This document shows positions 24,452 through 37,399 of a stretch of 64,000 bases of DNA, piece after piece; positions within the stretch are counted from its first letter, which is position 1, and each line of letters begins with the position of its first letter. This DNA is from Oxytricha trifallax (lineage: Eukaryota > Ciliophora > Spirotrichea > Sporadotrichida > Oxytrichidae). The notes beneath the pieces are model-generated. The model was not told where the DNA came from. It saw only the letters and a program-made list of their open reading frames with translations, and did no database searches. The stretch is taken from the NCBI GenBank assembly GCA_000711775.1, contig ARYC01000297.1, positions 62,001 to 126,000 on the forward strand, in the 5' to 3' direction. Position numbers and translations under genes: made by a program.

Positions 24452-27400
24452 ATGGAGAATAGAATTAAAGACTAAACTTCTTTAAACGTAATTTAGTAAC
24501 AAAGTCTAGATCATTCGAACAGCTTCAACATCAATTAATCATAAAATTATCAGACAGCCTAATATTGATGAATTAGATAGAAATAAATATGTGTATTCTA
24601 ATATATTACATAACTGGATTATTTATTTAAGTTAATTTTTGTTTTGAAAATAATAAGGCTTAAAATAAAAGATACTTCAACGAATTAAATTCAAATTCAA
24701 ATTATATTTTCTTAAATTTCTTTTATTTTTTTCTAATTATAAAGTCTAACTCCAATAATAAACTAGAAATGAAATTGATGGTTAATCTCTTCCAAATTAT
24801 ACGAATTCTATAAAAATAAATTAATTGGATATTGCAAATATAGGAAATGAGAATTTCAATCAATCATATCAAACAGACGGCAATTAAATTTAAACATAAA
24901 ATGGTTTAATGGAATCTGCTTACCTTGTTCCAAATTTTTAAGTGGGTATAAATGGCAATTTTTACTAAAAATATGAATAAAAATCATAAAACTTAAGGTA
25001 GATAAAGAATCAAAGACCTTAATTAAATAACTAAATCTTGTAATTAAAGTAGCAGTAACAGATTTATTAATAAAGATCTGCAATGGGGATTAAGAGCAAT
25101 TAAAGTCACTTGAATTCACGCAAATAACTTATATTTCAGCCTGCTCCATAAATTAATTAGCGTATATTGGATTAACATTCGAGCGTTTAAGGTAATGCTA
25201 CTTTTATTTAGTGTATAAAATTTAAAAATATAAATTTACTCAACTCAAGCAGCATCAATTAAACGGACCTTTTTAGAAAATGTAGGAATAATCCAAGATA
25301 ATATAAAGAACATCTTAGCAAACTCCAGCCACCAGTGTAAATCCAAGAATAGAATTTAATAAAATGACAAAAAACACATTTCAAAATCAACTGACTGCAA
25401 CGTACATTAATACTTAAAACTTCTCATAGTCTAACACTCATTAATTCAGCAATTAATTATTAAACAGAAATACTGTGGATTAAAAAGTTGGAGTAATTTT
25501 ACCTTATCTTACAGAAAGAAATCAACAGCAAATTAAGCAGTAAATAAAATCAAAAAGTTGTATAAAAACTGATACTTAAATTCTTGAATAGAAGGAAGAT
25601 CTCAAGCATACCGTTGAACACATTATTGGAAATGTTAATAATGCTAATAAAATGCAATTAAGCTCTGCTTCAGACTCTATGAAAAACTCCTATATCTCAA
25701 GAGGATACCAATCCAATGTCCCTGTGAAGTATATCTAAGATTAAAAAATCAAAGCTAATTATTAAATGCAAGAGAAATCTTCTGTCGACATGAAAAGATA
25801 GCAACAACATCACTTATAGTCTGTGCTCTAAAATTACAAAAAGGGAACATAGACAACTCAAATTTATAGCAATAAAAATGCGAAAGGAATTGTATAAAAG
25901 CAGAGATAAAGCTATATATCTGGAAGTAAGGCTGGATCATCAATTTAAGACAGCTAATTTGATTCAATAGATAAAGTTCAAGAAAATAAATCATTGAGCA
26001 GTCAATACTCAATCTGTTAGTTGTTTAAATTTTTCATGCTCTTTTTATGATGTTTAAATAATAAAGTATAGCTATTAATTACATAAATCTTTTTACGATT
26101 ATAAAAAATTAAAATTCAAACTTAAAACACAAGCAAGCTTAGTAACTTACCAGCTGAAATTTGGTAAAATGACATTAAAATGAGTATCTATCAAAATATT
26201 TAACACTAAATAAAAGTACTTTATATAATTGCATATTCTACTAAAATTGATTATTAAAGTTAAATTATCTTATAAGGAATAATTGTAGAAAAAGATAAAG
26301 TATAATGATAATAAAAAAATAACTTTATCTTTTAGTGCACCTACTTAGTAAAGCTAGTAAGAGGTTACCATTAATTATAAATAAAATTTCATTAATATGT
26401 GGCTATATAAACCCTTATTCTTTACAAAAAAGAAACAATTAATAAATCTTTTTAAAAAATTAGAAAGGGATTTAAGGATTAAAGTAACTAACAAAACACA
26501 GATTTATATAATCTAAAGATTCCATTGATAAAGGAGAACAGAGCATCAACAAATATAAATCTGGAGCAATTTAACTACAATTAAATATATGCAATCTCAC
26601 AATGCTAATCTCCAATCGTTGATTTAGGTGGGAAATTCGAATAGAGAACCTTTAAAAATAATTATAACAGTAATCAAATGAGAACTTCAAACAAATCATG
26701 TTATGATCTGACTGAAGAGCTGTCGAAAATTTAACCTCAAATCAATATGTAAAATTAGTATAATGCTTTATCTACTAGAAGGAAAACAAACGGTGGGCAA
26801 ACTGATGTTTAGAAGGAATTTATTTATGTGGGCCAAGAAATTGTAAGTCCTGATAAATATGAAAACCGTAGTAATAGAAAATCAGTACAAAATAGCTTAA
26901 AGAAAAGTCAATAAACAGAGACAAAGCTTATGAATAAATTTGAGTTGAGGACATCATAATCTAAGAACAGGAATTAAATGCAATCAAGCATGAAAATAGT
27001 TTTGTCTAACAATGACATTTCACAAAATCACACTCAAGATTCCTCTGGAATAAATCAATCCATCTTAAATTAACAGGCTTCCCCGCTTGAAGTTAAACCT
27101 TAAACTTTGAAAGTACAAAAGATGTTTCAAATATCAGATTTCATGATCAAGAAGGAGTTAGGAAAGGGTAGCTTTGGCACTGTAAAATTAGCTTATTGTA
27201 ATTTAGACAGCAAGTATTATGCGATAAAAAGTATAAACAAAGAATCAATAAGAGATTAGAAATAAATACAGCATTTAATCAATGAAAGGAATATCCTCAG
27301 ACTTTTAAAGTCGAATTAAGATCAAAATTTATTAAAGTTCTATGAGTCCTTACAAGATGAGGAGCATTTATATTTAATAATGGAGTATCTGTCTGGTGGA

Positions 27401-28297
27401 GAACTCTTTACGCTTATGAAAAAATAGTTAACCATGGATGAGGAATCTTCTAAATTTTATCTAGCTGAAATATTGACTGGAGTGGAACAGCTTCATGGAT
27501 AACTTTCTTATTTTTCTATTATATTATGATGGAATGAATATTTTATATCGAGATATGAAACCAGAGAATATTCTGATTGATGCATTTGGTCATGTGAAAT
27601 TAATCGATTTTGGCTTCTCGAAGCAGCTTAAGAACATTCATAAAGACAGAGCTTATACGAATTGTGGAACTCCAGGATATGTGGCTCCAGAAGTTTTAAC
27701 AGGCCAAGGCTACAGTTACAAAGCTGATATATGGAGTATTGGTATTTTAATTTGTGAGATGCTTGGAGGCTTCACTCCTTTTAATGCAAAAGAAGATTAT
27801 GGATCTCATTCACAAATTCTAGAAAAGTTTAATTTTATTTTAAGATGAGAACAAACTAACTGCATATGCCAAAGAATATGAACAACGTAACAAGAGACCT
27901 AATAAAATCAATATTAGTCTTTGATGCCAATCAAAGACTTGAACTCTCAGACATAAAATCTCACAAATTTTTTAGAGGGATAGATTGGCAAAAAGTGTAA
28001 CAAAGATCCTATACTCCTCATTACATACCTTCTGATAACTTTGATGACTTTCCAGTTACAGAATAGGTCTCTCAGAGTTTAGCTCTTAATAATGAGAAAT
28101 AAGTAAAAGAGTTTTTGGATAATAGTCATTAAAATTTGGAAGTACCTTCATCTAATTCTTAGCTCAATTTTAAATAGAAAAGCAGAGGGTTTTACTCATC
28201 TAATGGGGCTAGTCCGAATAAAAACCTAGTAACAAATAGCAAAGTTCTAGGGGATTATCACATGCATAAAATTAATAAAGTATTTGAAGATTTTTGA
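24452..28297 (+). CDS. AGC-type Ser/Thr protein kinase with long Gln-rich N-terminus
   Basis: The likely start is ATG 24452-24454; the stop is TGA 28295-28297. About 700 residues of Gln/Asn/Ser-rich sequence (blocks at 24452-24560, 24770-25260 and 25270-26030, separated by AT-rich inserts; a large insert at about 26040-26480) precede the kinase domain at about 27130-28000. Kinase motifs: LGKGSFGTVKLAY, YYAIKSINKES with the ATP-binding Lys, LIMEYLSGGELF, YRDMKPENIL (Met instead of the usual Leu), KLIDFGFSKQL, GTPGYVAPEVL and DIWSIGILICEML. The segment ending FFRGIDWQKVQ is typical of AGC kinases (PKA/PKG/Akt group). An IES at 27500-27528 lies just before the catalytic loop. A further small frame change occurs near 27840-27870, before MPKNMNNVTRDLI. 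Regulatory domains such as cyclic nucleotide sites are not seen. Confidence 0.85.
27500..27528 (+). other. IES with pointer ATGGA before the kinase catalytic loop
   Basis: ATGGA occurs at 27495-27499 and 27529-27533. Deleting the 29-bp insert plus one copy (34 bases) changes the frame by one and joins GVEQLHG to MNILYRDMKPEN, the expected kinase sequence. Confidence 0.85.
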
Positions 28298-28390
28298 GAT
28301 ATTAGTAAATTTTATTATGAAATATTTAAGTTTAATATTTGGCTTAAAGTCTAAGAAATGTTAAGAATATTATAAAAATATTTATTAAAT

Positions 28391-28874
28391 ATATGGGGAG
28401 GGAGAGGAAGTCTCCTGCACTTTTTTAAATGTAAAATTTAATAAATTTTACATAAATTCAAAAATTGTATATTTTTATTACCCATTAAATATTAAGAGAA
28501 GATTTAGGTATGATAGAAATTGTAGTACATGGAGTTTAGATAACAACAATAAGAACTGAGGACACTTGGAATAATCTTAAATACATAATAAATATTTATA
28601 TATATAGTGGATCAAAACCAGTCTAACATGCCAAAGAGTTGCTAGTTGACTGGTATTTAGAAGAAACGAGATAGTGGTGCTTAGATTACATGCTAATAGA
28701 GATATTGACAAATTGATTAATAAATTAAGTAACTTTATAGCAACAATTTAGCATGGAAGTTGGTTGGCAGTTTTTTATAAAGATTAATTTAAGAAAAAAT
28801 AAAAAGTGCAGGAAACTTCTCTAAAATTTTTTTTATCATAAACCAGTGCAGGAAACTTCCCTCCCCTATATATC
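28391..28874. mobile_element. MITE-like element with ~30-bp inverted ends
   Basis: The left end reads ATATGGGGAGGGAGAGGAAG and continues to CTCCTGCACT. The right end, read inward on the other strand, is ATATAGGGGAGGGAAGTTTC continuing to CTGCACT. The two match with a few differences. A third, inner copy of the GTGCAGGAAACTTCTC motif lies at about 28805-28820, so the right end is partly duplicated. The roughly 480-bp interior has no coding frame. Flanks are TA-rich (TATAT), so the target duplication cannot be fixed. It sits between the kinase gene and PEX11, with stop codons on both sides (convergent genes). Confidence 0.65.
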
Positions 28875-28906
28875 TTATTAGTTTTTTGCGAGATTATTTT
28901 TATTAG

Positions 28907-30354
28907 TCAATCAGTCTGCATGCTAATAAGTTTATAGTAATCTAAAATTCCATTTTTCTTAAGACTGTACAATTCATAGTTAGGTTTGACTGCATTGACG
29001 TCATAAACGTCATCAATAAGCTTTTAATCTATTTATTCATACTGCTCCGACTCTTCAAGGTCTTAACAAACATTAGGGCCTGCATTACCGCTCTCTGGCT
29101 TCATTTCGCTTTAAAATCCGAAATCATGATCGATTGAAATTGTTGGTAAATTTAGCATGTGTGACCTTGGTGGCGTCTAATGAGAGGTCTCATCATCGTC
29201 GATGAAGGCATTTGAGGGCATGTGTGACTACTTTCTAGAGTTCATCTTGATATTGCTTGAAGAGAGGGAGCGTTCTCTTTTCTCAAATTCTTTCTGTGAT
29301 AAGATCATAGTATTGTCTTTAATTGTGCCCTATTCGTTAATATCTTGAATTAAAATAATTATGATGAACTATTAGCTTATAGAACTTTTTCTTTCCCTTC
29401 ATTGATTTGAATACCACAGAGAAAGCTTAGAGCAGACCGCAAATTGATACAAAAATAGGATCCAAATATTTGTGACCCACTAGTTTTAAGGATGAAATTA
29501 ACATTATCATTCTCATGCTGTAAATAAAAACCTCCATTTAGTGAAATCTGATTTTCCTTCTTATAACAATCAATTTTCTTACTAGGATATAACATTAAGC
29601 GTTTGGTTTGATTTTTTGAGATTCATAGAGTTTCATAAGTTTTTCCATAATTTATTGTTCCTTTCTCTTTTTAAGCCTTACCACGTATATACTAATTATG
29701 ATTTCTAGTATTGTTTTCCATAAAGAAAAAAGATCTTTGAATTTCTTCCATTTATAATGTGAGATAAGAAATTTATTAATGATTCCGATTTGAGTGAACC
29801 AGACTATATTATCAAAGAAGTAATAGTTAAAACTGCAAATACTAGACAATATTTTCAAAATTTTTAAGCCTAGTCCCATCTTCTTATTTTTGATAATTTC
29901 GTTCAGCTCATTAAACTCGTTTAAGAATAGTAGAAATCTGAAAATCTTTCTTCCATTTGAAAGGTTGTCTTCAATTGATTTTGCTCTTAGAACTGATAAT
30001 ACCTTCTTCTACCTATATAAAGAATAAATAATTTATAACCTATGATACTTACTTGACAAGATCTGCGAATTCTTCCGAGTTCTTCATGCAAGTGACGTAC
30101 AGATTGGCTGTATATTGCATCAATTGGCAGAATTTATCTCTTCCCTTGCTTGTGTTCATCAAATTATTCAGTCCTCTAGTATTTTTAGCCCAGGTACTAA
30201 TATATTCCTAGGTAGCCTTATGCTGAATATTTTGATTTAAAAACTGCATTAAGTCTTCTATACTGGTTCGCTTGCTTGGGGATTCCAAATTATTCTTTGC
30301 TTGAAGATCTCGAAACAAATTTTAGGCATTCTATTCTTTAAAAGATGAGCTCAT
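28907..30354 (-). CDS. PEX11: Peroxin 11 (PEX11) homologue with C-terminal extension
   Basis: Peroxisomal membrane protein that drives elongation and division of peroxisomes. ATG 30354-30352. Exon 1 encodes an N-terminal helical region (TSIEDLMQFLNQNIQ; GRDKFCQLMQYTANLYV, the typical PEX11 start), followed by a 40-bp intron (30013-30052, GTAAGT..TATATAG). Exon 2 gives IEDNLSNGRKIFRFLLFLNE, the amphipathic-helix region, then a hydrophobic segment SSICSFNYYFFDNIVWFTQI and a C-terminal hydrophobic segment LKLVGHKYLDPIFVSICGLL. After this a change of frame near 29350 (IES probable) leads into a ~145-residue Ser/Gln-rich, acidic tail to TGA 28909-28907, which PEX11 proteins normally lack. The tail could be a genuine extension or a separate downstream segment. 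Confidence 0.8.
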
Positions 30355-30473
30355 TTTATTAAATAATATTTGATTTAATTACATTCAGCAAATACCAATT
30401 GCAGTTGTGCAAGGAGAAAATTGATCATTGTTATGTTAGTTAATGAAATAAAAATAGGTCTTGGTTTAAATAA

Positions 30474-33038
30474 TCATATTTTAGAGTAATTGTTAGATTC
30501 CCTCATATTTAGAGTCTTAAAGCTCTCATTAAAGCTGAGTAGATGCTGATTTACTGAAATATCATGAAGTAATAACTATATTTAATTATTACTTTTAATC
30601 ATTCCTATTTTTGAAGAGCTCTTGGTAAATTAAGTTTAATTTTCAAAAAGATTATCATTCGGTGATTAGGGAGCCTAATATATAAAACAGCTGTTATTTG
30701 CATTCTGTCTAATTTAATTCCTTGATATAAGACTTTAATTATTATTTGCTATAGTATTAAACTGACCCATGGGTAAGTATTAATAATGAATAGTTGACAT
30801 GCTTTGTAAATTTTGTGAAGCCAAAAATGATTGCTTGCTCATAATTCTATTTTTACTCAAGTTATCCCTCAGTCTTTGTAGTTTTATATCTTCTTGAGTA
30901 AAATTAAGCGGAATCGATCTGTTTAAATCGTGTGCAGACTGTTTTGTTGACTATATAATACTTTAATTTAGCATATTAGGCATGATGAAACTGTTGTTTA
31001 AAGTCTGCTAAGTTCTTTTAACACTATAATTATTGTATAATATCAAAAAACTAATGAATGGATAACATATCTAATTGAATTGAGTTATAACAGTTTATGT
31101 ATTAATTTTCTCTGAAATTTGTCTTTTATAAACGTTTCTTGTGAGTCTTTAAGTAGACTTTTCTTACATTGACATATTCTTCTTTATAGTAAGCTTGTTT
31201 AGGTTTGTCATGGTAGCATCTTTCTGTAGCTTCTATTCATCTTCGTCGTCAGATGCCATGTCTTATCTCATAGCAAGTTCTATATCATCTTTAAGCTCTA
31301 GTAAGTCTTTAACTTGTTAGTTTATTTGCAAATTGTTGCAGTGCTAAGAAATATTTTTCAAAAATATGAGGCTTTGCTTTTATTCTTAAAGCTCTTGTTC
31401 TTGTTTCTTTCTTAATTTTATTTAGATTTCTTCATCTTAACTCACTCCCGATTAACGCTTATTTTTGAATAACTTTTTAGTAGATAAATTTTAACCTTTG
31501 CTTTCCAATTAAGAGTTTTAATTAATCTCAAGTTTTTAACTAGGGCTCTTTAATTTGCGATTAAAATTCAAGCCAGATTCGTCTCTTAACTTTGGTGTTT
31601 TCTATTTCTATGTTATGAAAATTTATTGCTTAGTCAAATCATTACTAGCAAGGCCAGGTAGTTTTAAGTATTTGTCAAGAATATTCGCACTAATCTCAAA
31701 GGTCTCTTCCTTCCTATTATTAGGAGGACCTATATTAATCTTCTTTTTCTTTTTACTTTTATTTTTAAAATCATTGCTATTTAAATCAATCTTGGCATTC
31801 ACTAAAGTGTCTATATTTTTGAATAATTTCTTATCATTTTCTCCCTTATTCAACTGCCTATCCCACAGACTTTCAATTACATTTAGATTTTTGTTATGAT
31901 GATATTGAATAGTTTTTAGACACCTTAAATTTGCTTGCCAGTCCTCTAATGGTTTCAGTAGATCTTTATGATCAATTTTATCTTTGCCTTTGTATAGTAA
32001 AGACATGACCTTATCATACTTATCCAAATCTTATACTATACTTGGATGTAGATCTTTCTTAACATCGTCAAATATTTTATACTCTGCAATACCCTATCTC
32101 TAAGCGATTCTTGACTGTAATTAATCGTAGGTGATTTCTCCATTTCTAAAATCTAAAAACTAGTCTTTCTAACATCGGCTCAAGATGTCTTCTAATTCTA
32201 GAAGATTAGACTTTATAATTTAACCCTTACCATCAACTCTCTCACTTCGAGTATGATGGAGTTCCCTGGCGACTAAGTTCAAAATGGTTGGATGTTATAT
32301 CAAGTAGCTAAAGTGATTATAGCTCATAAATTCAAGATTTGATTTTAAGAGTAATTTTAACCATTCTTCATTCGATATATTTACTTCTTTGGATTTTGGC
32401 AGAGATTTTGAGTCATTCTTTTCTTCCTAAGCTTTTGCTTTATATGGGATTGTCTCTACCTATTGCTAAAACTTGTTGATCAAGGTATTCATTTCTTTTT
32501 GTTAAAGAATTTTCTATCTTAGATCTTACTTCTTTTCATCAAATCGTTGAGAATCATTGTTGATCTTTTTACTTAACATTTATACAAGTGGGTTTTCCAT
32601 CAACCTTTTATTTTATTCCTCATTTTCTTAAATTAATTTAGCTTATTAAGAGTCTTGAAATTATGTAACTTACTTAGTAATCAATCTTTTCAGGCTGTTT
32701 TATAAAATATATGGTTAGACTTAGCTTTTTGAATCCGCAACACCAATTGTAATTTACTGGTCTTTACCTTAATTTCCCATGGTATTTTAATTTTACAATG
32801 TTGCTAGTTTTACAATTTAAGTCAGACTTTATTTCCTAATCATGCTAGTACTGTTACTGTTGGAATATTATTGTGAGCTTTCAGTATTTATCAATGATTA
32901 AGTTGACTCTTGATTGTTTCTCATATTCATAAAGGATCATAAAATGTCCAATTTGGATTAACCTTCAATTTTTGGGAGACTTGCAAACCTCTAGGTAGAT
33001 TTGTTTGATTCTTTTTTTGACTAATTAGTTTCAGACAT
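30474..33038 (-). CDS. ~850-residue coiled-coil/Gln-rich protein, function unknown
   Basis: ATG 33038-33036 (MSETNQSKKESNKS), TGA 30476-30474: 855 codons in one frame, with a single in-frame TGA at 32939-32937 near the N-terminus (after SKLDIL). The middle (about residues 230-480) is helical and charged with few low-complexity runs (NEEWLKLLLKSNLEFMSY; LEDWQANLRCLKTIQYHHNK) and looks like a folded domain; the ends are Gln/Asn/Ser-rich. A Lys run (KSKKKKKINIG) at about residue 450 may be a localisation signal. No catalytic motif recognised. It lies 69 bases below the stop of the next minus-strand gene. Confidence 0.7.
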
Positions 33039-33106
33039 AATATTGGGTTATTAAATTAATAATTATTATAATTATCAGATAAAACTAAAATCATAATCTT
33101 TATATT

Positions 33107-35615
33107 TCAAAATCTCTTTGAGTTAATAGGATCTAAATTAATTGTCTGATGTTCTCTAATTTCTGACTTATTCTTTGTTCTTTTATGCACTCTTTTTTCA
33201 TTAAGTTCCTTTTCCAGTCGAATTTGATGTTCTCTGAGAGTACTATCGATTTACTCAATTTGTTAATGATAAATAGGAGTCAATTTAGGTTTATTGGCAC
33301 CAGTATTATTATCAGTAGATGAAATAGTTTTGAAGTTGCTTTACTGAGTGAAGGATATTGTTAGACCTCCCTTCGGTGAGAATATGTCTTATTAAACTGG
33401 ATGTTAATTCTAACTATGTTCTTAAAGATTATTAAACTTGAACTTATTAAGGGGGTTAATTGTCATTCTTTTACTTTCAATGTTAGTCAATAAGGATTAA
33501 ATCTTAATGTTTTAAGGTGAGAGTTTACCACTTGTAAGATTTGACTGTTGTTTGGATCTTAGGAAAGGTCTTAATTGAGGGTCTGTCTGTTCATTTTATA
33601 TCGAGTCTTAAATTAGATTATCTGAAGTTAAAGAAGGGGAAGTATTGTCAAAAACAGGTCTTTCAATTATTGAATCATTAATGGAAGTTTCATGCATAAA
33701 ATTTACCTTAAAATTATCTTTATGCTTAAGCGGTATTTTTTACTTGAATTAGGGGATAAGTATTGCGTCTTGATCTAGAGCTGATTTTATAAACTATATC
33801 CTCTACTTAAATACGCTGTAAGCTGGAGTTCTCTCAGACACGAAACTTTGAGATTAATCATAGGCTCTACTAATTTTCCTGCTCTAGCTATGTCTCCGAT
33901 TGGTTATTGATTGATAATTACTCAGATTGGTTTTTGCTTCATTTGGACTTCCAAATTAAAATTTGGGTTGCTATAGTATTACAGTCGGCAAGTCTGATTT
34001 ACTATGGATATTTGAACCGTTATTCAAGATGTTGCTCTTTTAAACATCGAGCTCATCAGTTGTGGAAACATTCAATAATATGGAGGGGCTTTAAATGGTT
34101 TAAGTTTGTTCAAAGTTAAGTCTATTAATCTAGTTGTCAAGAGCAAATACTAGCTTTTTTAAGATATCCTTAGTGTATTAAAACTCAGCGATTCTATCAT
34201 TCTCGTCTTCTTAGAGTTAAGTTTCAATAGCGAAAAGTCTTGCTTCAGCCAATAGAGCAGGTTTCATAACGTTTAGCTTCCAATTCTCAAATGTATTTTC
34301 AATTTCAAGCACGCTTGCAGCATTTTTGTTTGTTAGCTTCTCAGTTCTTTCAAAGAAATTACCACAAATGTCTTTTATCTTCATTATTCTTGTTTTGTTT
34401 TTCTTTATTAAATCTTCTCTAAATTTATCTTATTGATGCTTCAGATCATCAAACATTGTTTATATTTGTGAAACTTCCAATTCCATTTGTTATATAACTT
34501 ACTCATGCTTCATTTCTAAAATGTCTGTTAAATCTGTCTTAAGTCTCTCTATCTCTTTTCTTGCAAAAATTAAGGTCTGATTGAGTTCATTTATATTATC
34601 ATCCATTTTTTAAACTATAGACTTTGATTGTAACTCCATATCTTCTTTTGTATTATCTCTTAGTTTTTTGATTTTGTCGTTCAAATGATTGCACCTACTC
34701 TATATAACTTCTTAAAAAACAAAGTTTTCATCATGAAATTCTTGATGCTTCGAAAGTTTATAGGCGTTTGAATTATGCTTCTCAAGTAGCTCATAACACT
34801 TCCTTGAAGTATCGTCGACATGCTTTAAATGCTATTTATTAGATTTATCTAAAGAGTCATTAACTTCGTCAAATTTAAATGACATTCGTTTTTCAATATC
34901 TTATTTCCAGTCAAATATCTCTAAAAGTTGCTTTTTTATGTTTTCTATTTAAGTCTCTGAATTAGAAACTCTTCGTTTCACTCTTGATTTTGCTATTCCA
35001 AAATTAATTAAGTTTTTCAATTGTTAAATTGAGAATGTTCTTGCTTCTTTGTGAGTGTCTTAATCACAGATGAAAGAAGATTTATCGTTAGGATCAAATT
35101 CATTTTCAAAATCTAGAAATTAATTAGTATATAAAGTATTTACCTTCAACTTTAGCATGAAAAAAAGACGCTACAGATTATTTTGCCTATTTCTCCTATG
35201 ATCTCTTTTCTAATTAGATATTTTCCTCAATATTCTCAATATCATTTTTGAGGTCTTTACATGTCATTTCAATTTTATTATGTTGATATTAGTCAACCTT
35301 CCGAAATTCACCCATTTCCAGATCTCTTTTCTATGTTAAACAAATAAATTTCACAGAAAATATAACGCCTACCTCAAAATTAAAAAAGACATCTCTGCGT
35401 AAACTGTCACTTGGCTCCTCTTCACTCTTATATTTACAATGCTATATCAAAGCCTTCAAGTGATTATTCAGATGAATTATGAATTTGGGGACTAGGGATG
35501 GTATGTTAGACCATTCCTCCATTTCGAATGAATAATCTTGATAGGTTAAGGGGTCCTCAACTTTTTCGTTTAGCATTTTTATCAAGAATTGTTACAAAGA
35601 CTCATCATGTAGCAT
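33107..35615 (-). CDS. ~800-residue coiled-coil protein, function unknown
   Basis: ATG 35615-35613, TGA 33109-33107. Two short AT-rich introns on the minus strand (donor GTAGGC near 35370; donor GTAAAT near 35145, acceptor TTTCTAG) connect three exons; otherwise the frame is free of TGA. The N-terminus (MLHDESLQQFLIKMLNEKVE) is a compact folded-looking stretch, followed by CKDLKNDIENIEENIQLEKR and a long heptad-rich central region (DTHKEARTFSI onward, to about residue 470) and a Ser/Asn-rich tail. The composition is like that of cytoskeletal or basal-body proteins; this is inference. No IES was needed to read the gene. Confidence 0.75.
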
Positions 35616-35724
35616 TTTATTTTAATTAATTGAATATTATTTTATTACCTCTCCTTTGAACGATTTAATAATTTTACTATTTAACTTAAGTAAGCTGACT
35701 TTTAATAATAATTAAAAATAACTA

Positions 35725-36231
35725 ATGAACTTATCATTAAACTAAACTAATACTGGTAACACGATTCTACCAGAAAACCCTATTCCAACCCCTGATGGAC
35801 TCGATAACTTCAACAGATTTTTCAACATTTTGCTTTTTACCTCTGCTATTATTGAAGTGATTTATATTATCTCTCCTAGAGCAATCTAATCATTCGTGGA
35901 GAGAGCTGATCACAATTTTGGAAAAGTTGGAGTCTTCAAGCTTTCTTTTTCATCAGTGATCTCGTTCATATTCCTGATGCTTATGGGCCTGTTTTTATTG
36001 TAAGAGAGTTCAATTAAAACCACAGAATTCTAGCAGAAATTGAGTGAGCCCTCTTATGAAACGAATTTCAGGCACAGAAATCAATGGATGATAGAGTCGT
36101 ATTACTATTAATCGCAGATCAATGCAATTATATGGCTTACTCTAAATATAATCATCAAGAGAAATAGAAAATACGAAAACAAGAATCAAGAGTTGGTTGA
36201 TATGTTCAAGAATTCAATACCAATTAGGTGA
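35725..36231 (+). CDS. BAP29/BAP31-like ER membrane protein
   Basis: An uninterrupted 169-codon frame, ATG 35725-35727 to TGA 36229-36231. Three hydrophobic segments: FFNILLFTSAIIEVIYII (about residues 32-50), SSVISFIFLMLMGLFLL (about 78-96) and INAIIWLTLNIIIK (about 135-148). The pattern ISPRA after TM1 and an R-x-x-x-x loop before TM3, followed by a charged helical C-terminus (KYENKNQELVDMFK), resembles the BAP29/BAP31 N-terminal domain, which handles membrane cargo in the ER. The canonical coiled-coil tail and KKXX signal of BAP31 are absent. Its start is 110 bases from the start of the divergent coiled-coil gene. Family assignment is tentative. Confidence 0.55.
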
Positions 36232-36342
36232 TGATCAATTACTAATTTTAAAATAAAACCTTCTTTTTTTTGAATCATGATTTAATCAAGTATTTTGCTT
36301 AATGAAACTGTGTATTATTTATTTCAATTTAAAACTAGATAA

Positions 36343-37344
36343 TCATTTAAATCTTGATTAAAGCCATTTCAATGAATCTTCTTGAACTTTTTATTGAACA
36401 CCATCATACCAAAGTAAAAAGTGATCATCGTCTTTGTATTCTATTAACTTCTTGTCCTATATAGGAATTTTCTCAAATGTATCTTTCTATAATTGAGGAT
36501 TTGTATTTGAATCTTTTCCACCAATTATCATTAGCGTTGGGGTATCAATAGATTTCATGTTTTCTTGTACTTGTTCTTGATCGTAAAGTAATGCTAGAAC
36601 ATTTTAGGCTTGCCACCTGTAATAAGTAAATTTATCGCTTTCACTTAAATATTTAAACAATTCTCCCATTTCTTGATCCTTGTTGTTTTTCAAATCAATG
36701 ACTAGACTTTGTTTAATCATAGATTGAGCCTTAATTTTTGCCAGTTATAGGGTGCCTATTTTATGGCTGAAATCATAGAATGGAGATAACAAAATGCATC
36801 CAGTGAAAAAGCCAGGTCTTTGCTAAAGCATTCTAGTGGCGATCAATGCTCCTTAAGAGTGACCAATAATGAACTTTGGGATGTTTTGTTAGAAGCCTCT
36901 TAAGAAAGTACCTTGATCTACATGATTCCACTAATCTTCATATAGCCTCTCACTAATCTATCCTCTTTTTCCTTAACTTAAACCAAACCCTCTGCGATCC
37001 ATGGCTAATACTCTGATTCCAGCTTAAGCGAATGGTTTAAAGAATCCTCCATAATTTTGACAGTAATCCCCATAGGCTGGCAGAAAATACAACAAAGCTT
37101 TTACATTTTGTTAAGTAGGCCATTCATAGGTAGTTAACTAGACGCCTTCAAACTTGACATCTTTTACTGGATAATCTAAATAGTTCGTAATTGGAAACTT
37201 TGATCTCTTCAAAGCTTTATTGTTAAAATTTTAACATCTTAAAATTTTTAAAAACAATTAAATGAAATTAAAATTTGTTAGAATATTTGTAATATATCTT
37301 TCTAGCTTTGTCGAAAATCCTCTTTAAGCCAAACAAATTTTCAT
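36343..37344 (-). CDS. Alpha/beta hydrolase (monoacylglycerol lipase / S33 type)
   Basis: A 334-codon frame, ATG 37344-37342 to TGA 36345-36343. Serine hydrolase fold: oxyanion-loop region YFLPAYGDYCQNYGGFF, the strand motif AGIRVLAMDRRGFGLSQG, the nucleophile elbow GHSQG in KFIIGHSQGALIAT, the acid region DTPTLMIIGGKDS and the catalytic His in KDDDHFLLWYDG. These features match monoacylglycerol lipase-like enzymes acting on lipid esters. The first 50 residues (MKICLAQRGFSTKLERYITN) are AT-rich and could contain an uncleaned IES in frame or a mitochondrial-type presequence. It is convergent with the BAP31-like gene, the two stops being about 110 bases apart. Confidence 0.85.
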
Positions 37345-37399
37345 TTTATCTTTATTAAATTATTAATATATCAAATATTTCAACTAAATTATATTAAAT

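Noticed and set aside
31590-31631. Possible IES with AAG repeat in the coiled-coil gene at 30474-33038
   Set aside because: On re-reading, the frame is continuous across this stretch (length a multiple of three, no TGA), so no insert is needed.
37215-37240. Palindrome GTTAAAATTTTAAC as a regulatory site
   Set aside because: A 14-base AT palindrome is expected by chance in sequence of this composition.
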